Source: Micromonospora sp. MH99
GTDB lineage: Bacteria > Actinomycetota > Actinomycetes > Mycobacteriales > Micromonosporaceae
Assembly: GCF_021442385.1 (NCBI RefSeq)
Contig: NZ_MUZA01000021.1
Span: forward strand, 1-64,000
Length of the DNA: 64,000 nt
Direction: 5' to 3'
A program made the position numbers and the translations under genes. This document shows positions 54,093 through 62,127 of this stretch, in pieces (within the stretch, counting starts at the first letter, position 1; every line of letters begins with the position of its first letter). Below the pieces are notes generated by a model. It was not told the origin of the DNA. It worked only from the letters and a program-made list of their open reading frames with translations, and searched no databases.

Positions 54093-54598
54093 TCGATCCC
54101 CTCGAGAGCCTCATCCGATCCACCCTCACCGACCTGGCCGAGGAGGCACCGATCGTGCATGACCAGTTGAACCGAGCGGAACGGCGGGTTCGCAACAGAC
54201 GCCGCGCCACGGTGACGATGGGGGCGGTGGGCACGCTCGCGGCGATCCTGATCGCGGCTCCGATCGCTTTGGCGGCCAGCGGCTCGGACGGGCCTCCGCC
54301 GGCCGTGCCGAGCCCAGCGGGCCCGGCGGCCGTACCCGACCCGTCCAACGCGCCACCCGGCGTGCCGAGCCGGCCCAACCCACCGGCTACGGGACCGTTG
54401 CCGGCGATCTCGAACGAGCCGGGACCCCCCGGCGTGCCGGGCAGGCCGGACCAGCCCGCCCCACCGGGTGTCCCGGGTCAGCCGGGCCAGCCGGGGCCGA
54501 ACACGGGTGGCGCTCCGGGGGTTCCGGCTCCGCCGACCTCCCCGACGATCAAGCCGTCCCCGTCCGGGCCGATCGCGGTGCCCAGCCCCGCGAGGTGA
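54089..54598 (+). CDS. Single-pass membrane protein with PGxPG-rich exterior, likely sigma partner
   Basis: A 169-residue protein. A cytoplasmic N-terminus (1-42, with basic RAERRVRNRRR), one membrane helix at about 43-64 and an exterior of about 105 residues rich in collagen-like PGVPG/PGQPG repeats. The layout fits a membrane-anchored regulator of the upstream sigma factor, but no zinc-type anti-sigma motif is present. Confidence 0.75.
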   Translation: MIDPLESLIRSTLTDLAEEAPIVHDQLNRAERRVRNRRRATVTMGAVGTLAAILIAAPIALAASGSDGPPPAVPSPAGPAAVPDPSNAPPGVPSRPNPPATGPLPAISNEPGPPGVPGRPDQPAPPGVPGQPGQPGPNTGGAPGVPAPPTSPTIKPSPSGPIAVPSPAR

Positions 54599-54604
54599 TC
54601 GGGT

Positions 54605-54645
54605 CCGGTCCGACCGAGGTGATCTCCACGCCTCGGTCGGACCGG
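54605..54645 (+). terminator. Hairpin terminator after the sigma operon
   Basis: 15-bp perfect arms (CCGGTCCGACCGAGG at 54605-54619 and complement at 54631-54645) with an 11-nt loop, starting 6 bp after the stop. Confidence 0.8.
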
Positions 54646-54823
54646 CCCGAGCGCCCTCGCCGGCGGAGATTCCGGTCACTACGACCGGACACTTGTCACC
54701 GCCGGGCGCTGATTGCCCACTTACCAATGGTTGGTGGCCGGCCCGAGGTTTGCCAACGCCGACGCCACCGCCCCACTCTTGGGCCATGACCGACCACGAC
54801 TGCCGCGCGGTCCAGGGCCAGCG

Positions 54824-56224
54824 ATGACCACCGCCATGGCCCGGGTGCCCGACTCCCTGCGGGGGCAGATCGTCACGCCGGGCGACCGCCGGTACGCGCA
54901 GCTGCGCTCGACGTACACGACGACAGCCTCGCCGGCCGCCGTCCTGCTGCCCAAGACCACCGCGCAGGTGATCGACGCGATCCGGTACGCGCGGGAGCAG
55001 CGACTGCCGATCGCGGTGCGCAGCGGCGGGCACGGCCTGTCCGGAGCCTCCTCCAACAACGGCGGCGTGGTGATCGACCTGTCCATGCTCAACCGGGTGC
55101 GCGTGCTCGACGAACGGGCCGGGCTGGTCCGGGTGGAGGCCGGTGCCCGCTGGGCGAACGTCGCGACGGCGCTCGCCCCGTACGGCCTGGTGGTCAGCTC
55201 GGGCGACTACGGCGGTGTCGGCGTCGGCGGGCTGGCCACGGGCGGCGGTGTCGGCTGGCTGGTACGCGCCCACGGCCTCACCATCGACCGCGTTCGCGCG
55301 GTGGAGGTCGTGCTCGCGGACGGAACGCTGGTACGCGCCGACGCTGAGCACGAACCGGAGCTGTTCTGGCTGGTCCGGGGTGCCGGCGCGGGGGCCGGTG
55401 TCGTGGTGGCGTTCGAGATCGAGGCCGCCGAGCAGCGCAACGTCGGCGTGGCGCAGCTGGTCGTCGAGGCGCACCCGGACGGCCGTACCGTGCGCGAGTG
55501 GGCGAGCTGTCTGGCGCAGGCCCCTCGGGAGCTGTCCGCCGCCGCCGTGCTGTTCGCCGACGGGCGCTCGACGCTCATGTCCGTCACCGCGGTGGTGGCC
55601 GCGGAGAGCCTGCGTCGGGTCCGGCCCGTCGTGGAGCCGCTGCTGGCCATCGGGAAGGTGCTCGAACACCGCAGCGACCTGCTGCCCTACCCGACGCTGG
55701 TGCCTACCGCGCACCTGCACCCGAACGTCGGGCAGCAACGGGGTACGACCACCAACGGCCTGTTCACCGAGCTGGACGCGGGCGCGGCGCGAGCGGTCAC
55801 GCGGGCGACCACCGCTCCGGGCCGGGCGGTCATCCAACTGCGCTCGGTCGGCGGGGCAGTCAACGACGTCGCCGCCGACGCGACGGCCTACCCGCACCGG
55901 CACCAGAACACCCTGGTCATCGCCTCGACGTTCCCACCGCAGGGCGGCGCGGCGTTGGACGCCGCCTGGCGGCCCGTCGGCGCGCGGGCCGACGGCGAGT
56001 ACCTCAACTTCGAGAGCCGACCGGACCCGGCCGCGTTCGCCCGGATCTACCCGGGCGAGACCGGCGCCCGGGTGCGCCGGCTGTGGAAGCGGTACGACCC
56101 GGACGGCGTGTTCCGCTCACCCCTGCTCACCGGCCAGGCCACCCGGTCGGGGCAGTCGAACCGGTCCGGCCAACCCGCCCGCTCCGGGCAGCGGTCCGGG
56201 CAGCCGCACCGCCGCCGCCGCTGA
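54824..56224 (+). CDS. FAD-binding oxidoreductase (PCMH/BBE family)
   Basis: A 466-residue flavoenzyme. The FAD motif VRSGGHGLSGASSNNGG includes the histidine used for covalent FAD. The usual second attachment cysteine is missing (SSGDYGGVGVGGLATGGG). The BBE-type end RLWKRYDPDGVFRS is intact, then a 35-residue tail of repeated RSGQ units and HRRRR follows. Substrates in this family are sugars, alkaloids or polyketides. An ACCAA-TGG-TTGGT palindrome at 54723 may be an operator. Confidence 0.88.
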   Translation: MTTAMARVPDSLRGQIVTPGDRRYAQLRSTYTTTASPAAVLLPKTTAQVIDAIRYAREQRLPIAVRSGGHGLSGASSNNGGVVIDLSMLNRVRVLDERAGLVRVEAGARWANVATALAPYGLVVSSGDYGGVGVGGLATGGGVGWLVRAHGLTIDRVRAVEVVLADGTLVRADAEHEPELFWLVRGAGAGAGVVVAFEIEAAEQRNVGVAQLVVEAHPDGRTVREWASCLAQAPRELSAAAVLFADGRSTLMSVTAVVAAESLRRVRPVVEPLLAIGKVLEHRSDLLPYPTLVPTAHLHPNVGQQRGTTTNGLFTELDAGAARAVTRATTAPGRAVIQLRSVGGAVNDVAADATAYPHRHQNTLVIASTFPPQGGAALDAAWRPVGARADGEYLNFESRPDPAAFARIYPGETGARVRRLWKRYDPDGVFRSPLLTGQATRSGQSNRSGQPARSGQRSGQPHRRRR

Positions 56225-56292
56225 GGGCACCGGTCAGCCGCGCACACCCAGGTCCGATTCCCGCCAGCCGAGGGCCCGACCAGCGGGGCACC

Positions 56293-57768
56293 ATGGGTGA
56301 CGTGGAGATGGACTTCGAGCGGTGCTACCGGGCGGTGGACAGCCGTGACCAGCGATTCGACGGCTGGTTCTACACCGGCGTGACGTCGACCGGGATCTAC
56401 TGCCGGCCGTCCTGCCCGGCGACCACCCCCAAGCGGCAGAACGTCCGGTTCTTTCCGTCGGCAGCCGCCGCGCAGGGCGCCGGGTTGCGCGCCTGCCGCC
56501 GCTGCCGGCCGGACGCCGCACCCGGCTCACCCCAGTGGGACGTCCGCGCCGACGTGGTCGGTCGGGCGATGCGTCTGATCGCCGACGGGGTGGTCGACCG
56601 GGACGGTGTGCCGGGGCTGGCCGCCCGTCTGGGCTACACCGAACGGCACCTGCACCGGATGTTGCGCGCCGAGATGGGTGCCGGGCCGCTCGCGCTGGCC
56701 CGGGCCCAGCGGGCGCAGACCGCCCGGATCCTGATCGAGACGACCGGCCTCGGCATGGCCGAGATCGCGTTCGCCGCCGGCTTCGGCAGCGTGCGGCAGT
56801 TCAACGACACGGTCCGCGAGGTTTTCGCGAGCGCGCCGTCCGAACTGCGGACGGCCCGCGGTCGGCACCTGGCGGCGGTCGGGGCGGGAACCATCACGCT
56901 CCGGCTGGCGTACCGTCCGCCGCTGCACGCCCGGGCGCTGCTGGACTTCCTCGCGGTACGCGCGGTGCCCGGGGTGGAGGAGGTTCGCGACGGGACGTAC
57001 CACCGGGGGTTGCGGTTGCCGCACGGCCCCGGCCAGGTGGCGCTGACCCCGGCGGACGGGCACGTGGCGGCGACGCTGCGCCTGGCCGACCTGCGCGACC
57101 TCGCGCCGGCGGTGGCCCGCTGCCGACGCCTGCTCGACCTGGACGCGGACCCGGTCGCGGTCGACGCCACGCTCGCGGCGGACCCGGCGCTGGCCCCGGT
57201 GGTGGCCGCCGAGCCCGGCATCCGCGTCCCCCGCGCGGTCGACGGTTTCGAGATGGCCGTCCGCGCGATCATCGGCCAGCAGGTCTCGGTCACCTCGGCG
57301 AGAACAACCCTCGCCCGCCTCCTGGCCGCCCGTGTTGATCATGAAGCTTCCGACGACGCCGTGTCGCGACAACAACATCATGATCAACGGACCGACCTGC
57401 GGGGTTTCCTCAGCCCTGAGGAGGTTCTGGCACTGCCGGACGGCGCGTTCGGGATGCCTCTTCGGCGGCGGGAGACCATTCGGGGGCTCGCCCTCGCCGT
57501 GGCGGACGGAACGGTGGACCTGGCGCCGGGTGGTGACCGGGAGGAGACCGTACGGCGGCTGCTCGCGCTGCCCGGCATCGGCCCGTGGACCGCCAGGTAC
57601 CTCGCCATGCGCGCCCTCGGCGACCCGGACGTCCTCCTCGACACCGACCTCGCGATCCGCCGCGGCGCAGCAGCGCTCGGCCTGCCCGACACGACCCTCA
57701 CGGCGCACGCCGAACGCTGGCGCCCCTGGCGGTCCTACGCCACGATCAGACTCTGGAGAGCGGCATGA
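56293..57768 (+). CDS. Ada-AlkA fusion: methylphosphotriester sensor / 3-methyladenine DNA glycosylase
   Basis: A 491-residue fusion. The Ada zinc domain (GIYCRPSCPAT with LRACRRCRPD) takes methyl groups from phosphotriesters. An AraC-type HTH spans about 85-185, followed by the AlkA N-domain and the HhH-GPD glycosylase (LPGIGPWTARYLAMRALG, catalytic aspartate in LLDTDLAI). Residues about 348-366 (VDHEASDDAVSRQQHHDQ) are encoded by a hairpin element at 57334-57388, in the loop after LARLLAAR. Start 56293; 56308 is an alternative. Coupled to ogt. Confidence 0.92.
   Translation: MGDVEMDFERCYRAVDSRDQRFDGWFYTGVTSTGIYCRPSCPATTPKRQNVRFFPSAAAAQGAGLRACRRCRPDAAPGSPQWDVRADVVGRAMRLIADGVVDRDGVPGLAARLGYTERHLHRMLRAEMGAGPLALARAQRAQTARILIETTGLGMAEIAFAAGFGSVRQFNDTVREVFASAPSELRTARGRHLAAVGAGTITLRLAYRPPLHARALLDFLAVRAVPGVEEVRDGTYHRGLRLPHGPGQVALTPADGHVAATLRLADLRDLAPAVARCRRLLDLDADPVAVDATLAADPALAPVVAAEPGIRVPRAVDGFEMAVRAIIGQQVSVTSARTTLARLLAARVDHEASDDAVSRQQHHDQRTDLRGFLSPEEVLALPDGAFGMPLRRRETIRGLALAVADGTVDLAPGGDREETVRRLLALPGIGPWTARYLAMRALGDPDVLLDTDLAIRRGAAALGLPDTTLTAHAERWRPWRSYATIRLWRAA
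57334..57388 (+). repeat. GATCATGAAG hairpin element inside the Ada-AlkA gene
   Basis: GTTGATCATGA at 57334-57344 is perfectly complementary to 57378-57388. It shares the outer GTTGATCATGAAG and the inner GTGTCGCG with the intergenic element at 40949. The reading frame stays open across it and adds about 18 residues. Confidence 0.75.
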
Positions 57769-58274
57769 GCATCGACAGCACCGTGCTGACCACCCCGACC
57801 GGCCCGCTGAGCATCCTCGCCGGCGCCGACGGCGAGGTCCTGGCGGCCGGTTTCACCCCCGACCCGGCGGCGCTGCTGTCCCTGATCCACCCGACCCTGC
57901 GGGCGCCGCTGCGGCAACGCGCCGACCTCGGGCCGGCGACCGTGGCCGTCCGGTCCTACCTGGACGGCGACCTCACCGCCATCGACTCGGTGCCGGTACG
58001 GCAGCACACCGGCGGCGAGTTCATGGCGCACGCCTGGCAGGTGCTGCGGGAGGTTCCGCCGGGCACCCCGGTGACCTACACCGGGTACGCGGCGCTGGCC
58101 GGCCGGCCACCGGCGGTGCGCGCCGCTGCGGCGGCCTGCGCCCGCAACGCGGCGGCGCTCTTCGTACCCTGCCACCGGGTGCTGCGCACCGACGGCACGC
58201 TCGGCGGCTACCGCTGGGGGCTCGACGTGAAGAAGTGGCTTCTCGGTCACGAGCGGCGGGTGACGGCAAGCTGA
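57765..58274 (+). CDS. ogt: Methylated-DNA-protein-cysteine methyltransferase
   Basis: A 169-residue suicide enzyme repairing O6-methylguanine. The acceptor cysteine is in FVPCHRVLRTDGTLGGY and the HTH segment is TPVTYTGYAALAG. The ATG overlaps the stop of the glycosylase gene (ATGA), making a two-gene alkylation-repair operon that the Ada domain probably controls. Confidence 0.94.
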   Translation: MSIDSTVLTTPTGPLSILAGADGEVLAAGFTPDPAALLSLIHPTLRAPLRQRADLGPATVAVRSYLDGDLTAIDSVPVRQHTGGEFMAHAWQVLREVPPGTPVTYTGYAALAGRPPAVRAAAAACARNAAALFVPCHRVLRTDGTLGGYRWGLDVKKWLLGHERRVTAS

Positions 58275-58311
58275 CAGGAGCATCGACACCTATTGACGCT
58301 ACCGTCGGGTA

Positions 58312-60186
58312 GTGCCTGTGGAGAGCGACGGCGACCGGGCCGCCCCGGTCGCCGCGGGCCACCACCCCGTGCACAACCTCTGGCGGCTGCGCCGCTACCT
58401 GCGCCCGTACGCCGCCGAGTTCGCCTGGCTGCTGGTCGCGGGCCTCGCCGGCACGGCCGCCGGGATCGCCGTACCGCTCGTGGTGCAGCGGGTGGTGGAC
58501 GGGCCGGTGGCCCGGCACGAGCCCGCCGGTCTGCTCCAGCTCGGCGGGCTGGCGTTGTTGCTCGGCGTGGTCGAGGCGGTGCTCATCTTCATCAGGCGGT
58601 GGGTGCAGTCCTCCTCGGCGGTGGGCATGGAGGCGGCGCTGCGCGCCGACGTCTACGCGCACCTGCAACGGCTCCCGGCCAGCTTCCACGACCGCTGGCA
58701 GTCCGGCCAACTGCTCTCCCGGATCACCAGCGACCTGTCGGTGATCCGCCGGTTCCTCTCGTTCGGTGTCTTCTTCCTGGTGCTCAACCTGACCACCTAC
58801 GTGGTGGTGGTGCTGCTGCTGATCCACCTGCACGCGGCGCTCGGGCTGCTGGTCGCCGCCAGCGCGGTGCCACTGCTGCTGATCACCCGTCGCTTCGGCA
58901 GGCACTACCACACCGCGTCCCGCCGGATGCAGGACCAGCAGGGCGACGTGGCGACCCTGGTCGAGGAGACCGCGCAGGGTCTGCGCACCATGAAGGCGTA
59001 CGGCCGGGGGCCCGAGCTGGCGGCCCGCTTCGCCGCCGGGACCCGGACGCTGCACGACACAGGCGTGGGCAAGGGCCGGCTGCTGGCGAACACCGCGGCC
59101 CTGCTCGACCTGGTGCCCAACGTGACCCTGGGCGTGGTGCTGGTGGCCGGGGCCGCCGCCGCCGCGCGGGGCGTGCTCACCATCGGCGAGCTGGTGGCCT
59201 TCGCCAGCCTCCAACTGATGCTCATCTGGCCGGTGCAGTCGCTGGGCTGGATCATCGCCAACGGTCAGGAGGCGGCGACCGCCGCGGACCGCATCCAGGA
59301 GGTGCTGGACACTCCGCCGCAGATCGTGGACGCTCCGGACGCGCGCACGCTGGCCCGCGACGCCGTCCACGGCCGACTCCGCTTCGAACGGGTCGACTTC
59401 CGCTACCCGGGCGCCACCACCGCCGTACTGCACGGGATCGACCTGACCATCGAGCCGGGCGAGACGGTGGCCCTGGTCGGGGCGACCGGTTGCGGCAAGA
59501 GCACGCTGCTCTCCCTGGTGCCCCGGCTGCACGAGGTGACCGGCGGCCGGATCACCCTGGACGGGCACGACCTGCGTGAGCTGCGGCTCGCCTCGCTGCG
59601 CCGACTGGTCGGGGTGGCGTTCGAGGAGCCCACGCTCTTTTCCATGTCGGTGTGGGAGAACCTCACCCTGGGCCGTCCGGACGCCGACGCCGACGAGGTC
59701 CGGGCGGCCCTCGCGCTGGCCCAGGCCGATTTCGCGTACGACCTGCCGTGGGGTCTGGCCACCCGGGTGGGTGAGCAGGGGCTGTCCCTCTCCGGCGGGC
59801 AGCGGCAACGGTTGGCGTTGGCGCGGGCCGTCCTCGGCCGACCGGCGCTGCTGGTGCTCGACGACCCCCTGTCCGCCCTCGACGTGCACACCGAGGCGCT
59901 GGTGGAGGCGGCGCTACGGCAGGTCCTGCGGGCCAGCACCGCGCTCCTGGTGGTGCACCGGCCGTCGACCATCGCGCTGGCCGACCGCGTCGCCCTGCTC
60001 GACGGTGGACGGATAACCGCGATCGGTCGGCACTCGGAACTGCTGGCCGGCGTGCCCGCCTACCGGGCGTTGCTCGCCGCCGAACCGCCGCCCACGCAGA
60101 CGGCCACCGGCCCGGAACCGGGGCGTACCGGGCCGGGCGGGCCGGGCGCGTCCACCCCGGACGGTTGGGGGCTGGTGCGCTCGTGA
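58312..60186 (+). CDS. ABC exporter half-transporter 1
   Basis: A 624-residue fused six-helix membrane domain (about 25-310) and ATPase. Walker A is GATGCGKST, signature LSGGQRQRLALARAV and Walker B LLVLDDPLSALD. The position after Walker B is D rather than the catalytic E, the pattern of the degenerate half of heterodimeric exporters. Its partner follows with GTGA overlap. Confidence 0.92.
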   Translation: MPVESDGDRAAPVAAGHHPVHNLWRLRRYLRPYAAEFAWLLVAGLAGTAAGIAVPLVVQRVVDGPVARHEPAGLLQLGGLALLLGVVEAVLIFIRRWVQSSSAVGMEAALRADVYAHLQRLPASFHDRWQSGQLLSRITSDLSVIRRFLSFGVFFLVLNLTTYVVVVLLLIHLHAALGLLVAASAVPLLLITRRFGRHYHTASRRMQDQQGDVATLVEETAQGLRTMKAYGRGPELAARFAAGTRTLHDTGVGKGRLLANTAALLDLVPNVTLGVVLVAGAAAAARGVLTIGELVAFASLQLMLIWPVQSLGWIIANGQEAATAADRIQEVLDTPPQIVDAPDARTLARDAVHGRLRFERVDFRYPGATTAVLHGIDLTIEPGETVALVGATGCGKSTLLSLVPRLHEVTGGRITLDGHDLRELRLASLRRLVGVAFEEPTLFSMSVWENLTLGRPDADADEVRAALALAQADFAYDLPWGLATRVGEQGLSLSGGQRQRLALARAVLGRPALLVLDDPLSALDVHTEALVEAALRQVLRASTALLVVHRPSTIALADRVALLDGGRITAIGRHSELLAGVPAYRALLAAEPPPTQTATGPEPGRTGPGGPGASTPDGWGLVRS

Positions 60187-62063
60187 ACTCCCCCCAGCAG
60201 GTCGACCCGCCTCCCGCCGAGGAGCCGGAGCTGACCCGCTGGCGGGGGACGGCCACCGACCCGGAGGCCGACCGGAGCCGGGCCGAGGAGACCACACCGG
60301 AGGCGGTGGCCCGGCTGCGCCGGCACAGCCGGGCCCTGCTGGCCGACCTGCTCCGCCCGCACCGGGGGCGGCTCACCGCGGCGGTCGGCCTGCTGCTGGC
60401 GCAGAACGCGGCCGCGATGGCCGGTCCCTACCTGGTCATGGTCGGCATCGACCGGGCCATCGCGCCGCTGCGCGCCGGGAACGCGGCCCCGCTGGCCGCC
60501 GTCGCCGGCGCGTTCGCCGCCGCCGCCGTGACCGAGTACGCGGCCCGCCGCGGCTTCCTCACCCTCTCCGCCCGGATCGGCCAGGCGGTCCTCCTCGACC
60601 TGCGACAGCGGGTGTTCGGGCACTTCCTGCGACTGTCGGTGGGCTTTCACGAGCGGTACACGTCGGGCCGGATGGTGTCCCGACTCACCAGCGACCTGGA
60701 CTCGATCGCCGAACTGGTCGACGGCGGGATCGACAGCCTGGTGCTGGCCGCGCTGTCGATCCTGTCGGTGGCCGCCATCCTGCTCTGGCTGGACCTGCCG
60801 CTGGCCGCGGTGACGCTGTTCGCGTTCCCGTTCCTCTTCTACCTCTCCCGCTGGTTCGCGCGGGCCTCGGCCGGCGCGTACCGGCGGACCCGGGAGGCCG
60901 TGGCCCTGGTCATCGTGCACTTCGTCGAGTCGATGCGGGGCATCCGCGCGGTGCAGACGTTCCGCCGGGAGCCCCGCAACCAGCGGATCTTCGTGGCGCT
61001 CGGGGACGACTACCGGCGCACGAGCCTGCACGCGTTCCGGCTGATCGCCACGTACTCGCCGGCGATCAAGCTGATCGGCAACGTCACGGTCGCGGTCGTG
61101 CTCTGCTACGGCGGATGGCGGGTGCTCGGCGGTCGGACCGAGGTCGGAGTGCTCGCCGCGTTCCTGCTCTACCTGCGCCGCTTCTTCGAGCCGATGCAGG
61201 AGCTGAGCCAGTTCTACAACTCGTTGCAGTCGGCGACGGCGGCGCTGGAGAAGCTGGCCGGGGTGCTCGACGAGCGGCCGACCGTGGCCGAACCCGCCCG
61301 GCCGGTGCCGCTGCCGACCGGCCCCGGTCACGGCGCGCTGACCTTCCGGGGCGTCTCCTTCGGCTACCGCGCCGGCACGCCCATCCTCGCCGGGCTGGAC
61401 CTGACCGTGCCGGCCGGGCAGACGGTGGCGCTGATCGGGCCGACCGGCGCGGGCAAGTCGACGATCGCCAAGCTGGTCGCCCGGTTCCACGACCCGGACG
61501 CCGGCGCGGTACTGCTGGACGGGATCGACCTGCGCGAGGTGGCCGACGCCGACCTGCGCCGCGCGGTCGTGCTGGTGACCCAGGAGAACCACCTCTTCAG
61601 CGGCACCGTGGCGGAGAACATCCGGTTCGGCCGGCCGGACGCCGACGACGCCGCCGTGCGGGCCGCCGCCGAGGCGATCGGCGCGCACGACTTCATCGCC
61701 GCGCTCCCCGACGGGTACGCCACGCAGGTGCACCGGCGCGGCGGCCGGCTCTCCGCCGGGCAGCGGCAACTTGTCGCGTTCGCCCGGGCGTTCCTGGCCG
61801 ACCCGACAGTGCTGATCCTCGACGAGGCGACGTCGTCACTTGACGTGCCGACCGAACGGCTCGTGCAGCGGGCGCTCGGCACCATCCTGCGGGACCGGAC
61901 CGCGCTGGTGATCGCACACCGGCTCTCCACTGTGGAGACGGCCGACCGGGTGCTGGTCATCGACGGCGGGCAGGTCGTCGAGGACGGCCCACCCACGGTG
62001 CTGGTCGCCACCGACGGCCGCTACGCGGCCCTGCACCGGCAGTGGCGCGACTCGCTGGTCTAG
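60183..62063 (+). CDS. ABC exporter half-transporter 2
   Basis: A 626-residue fused exporter with a 60-residue cytoplasmic N-terminal extension. Walker A GPTGAGKST, signature LSAGQRQLVAFARAF (variant SAGQ), Walker B LILDEATSSLD with the catalytic glutamate. With its upstream partner it forms a heterodimeric exporter with one active ATP site. The substrate may be a lipid, drug or peptide. Confidence 0.92.
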   Translation: MNSPQQVDPPPAEEPELTRWRGTATDPEADRSRAEETTPEAVARLRRHSRALLADLLRPHRGRLTAAVGLLLAQNAAAMAGPYLVMVGIDRAIAPLRAGNAAPLAAVAGAFAAAAVTEYAARRGFLTLSARIGQAVLLDLRQRVFGHFLRLSVGFHERYTSGRMVSRLTSDLDSIAELVDGGIDSLVLAALSILSVAAILLWLDLPLAAVTLFAFPFLFYLSRWFARASAGAYRRTREAVALVIVHFVESMRGIRAVQTFRREPRNQRIFVALGDDYRRTSLHAFRLIATYSPAIKLIGNVTVAVVLCYGGWRVLGGRTEVGVLAAFLLYLRRFFEPMQELSQFYNSLQSATAALEKLAGVLDERPTVAEPARPVPLPTGPGHGALTFRGVSFGYRAGTPILAGLDLTVPAGQTVALIGPTGAGKSTIAKLVARFHDPDAGAVLLDGIDLREVADADLRRAVVLVTQENHLFSGTVAENIRFGRPDADDAAVRAAAEAIGAHDFIAALPDGYATQVHRRGGRLSAGQRQLVAFARAFLADPTVLILDEATSSLDVPTERLVQRALGTILRDRTALVIAHRLSTVETADRVLVIDGGQVVEDGPPTVLVATDGRYAALHRQWRDSLV

Positions 62064-62127
62064 CTGCCCGCATCCCGTCGGTGGCCGCTCGGCTTCCACA
62101 GCCCACTGTCTTGCACGGACCGTCTGC

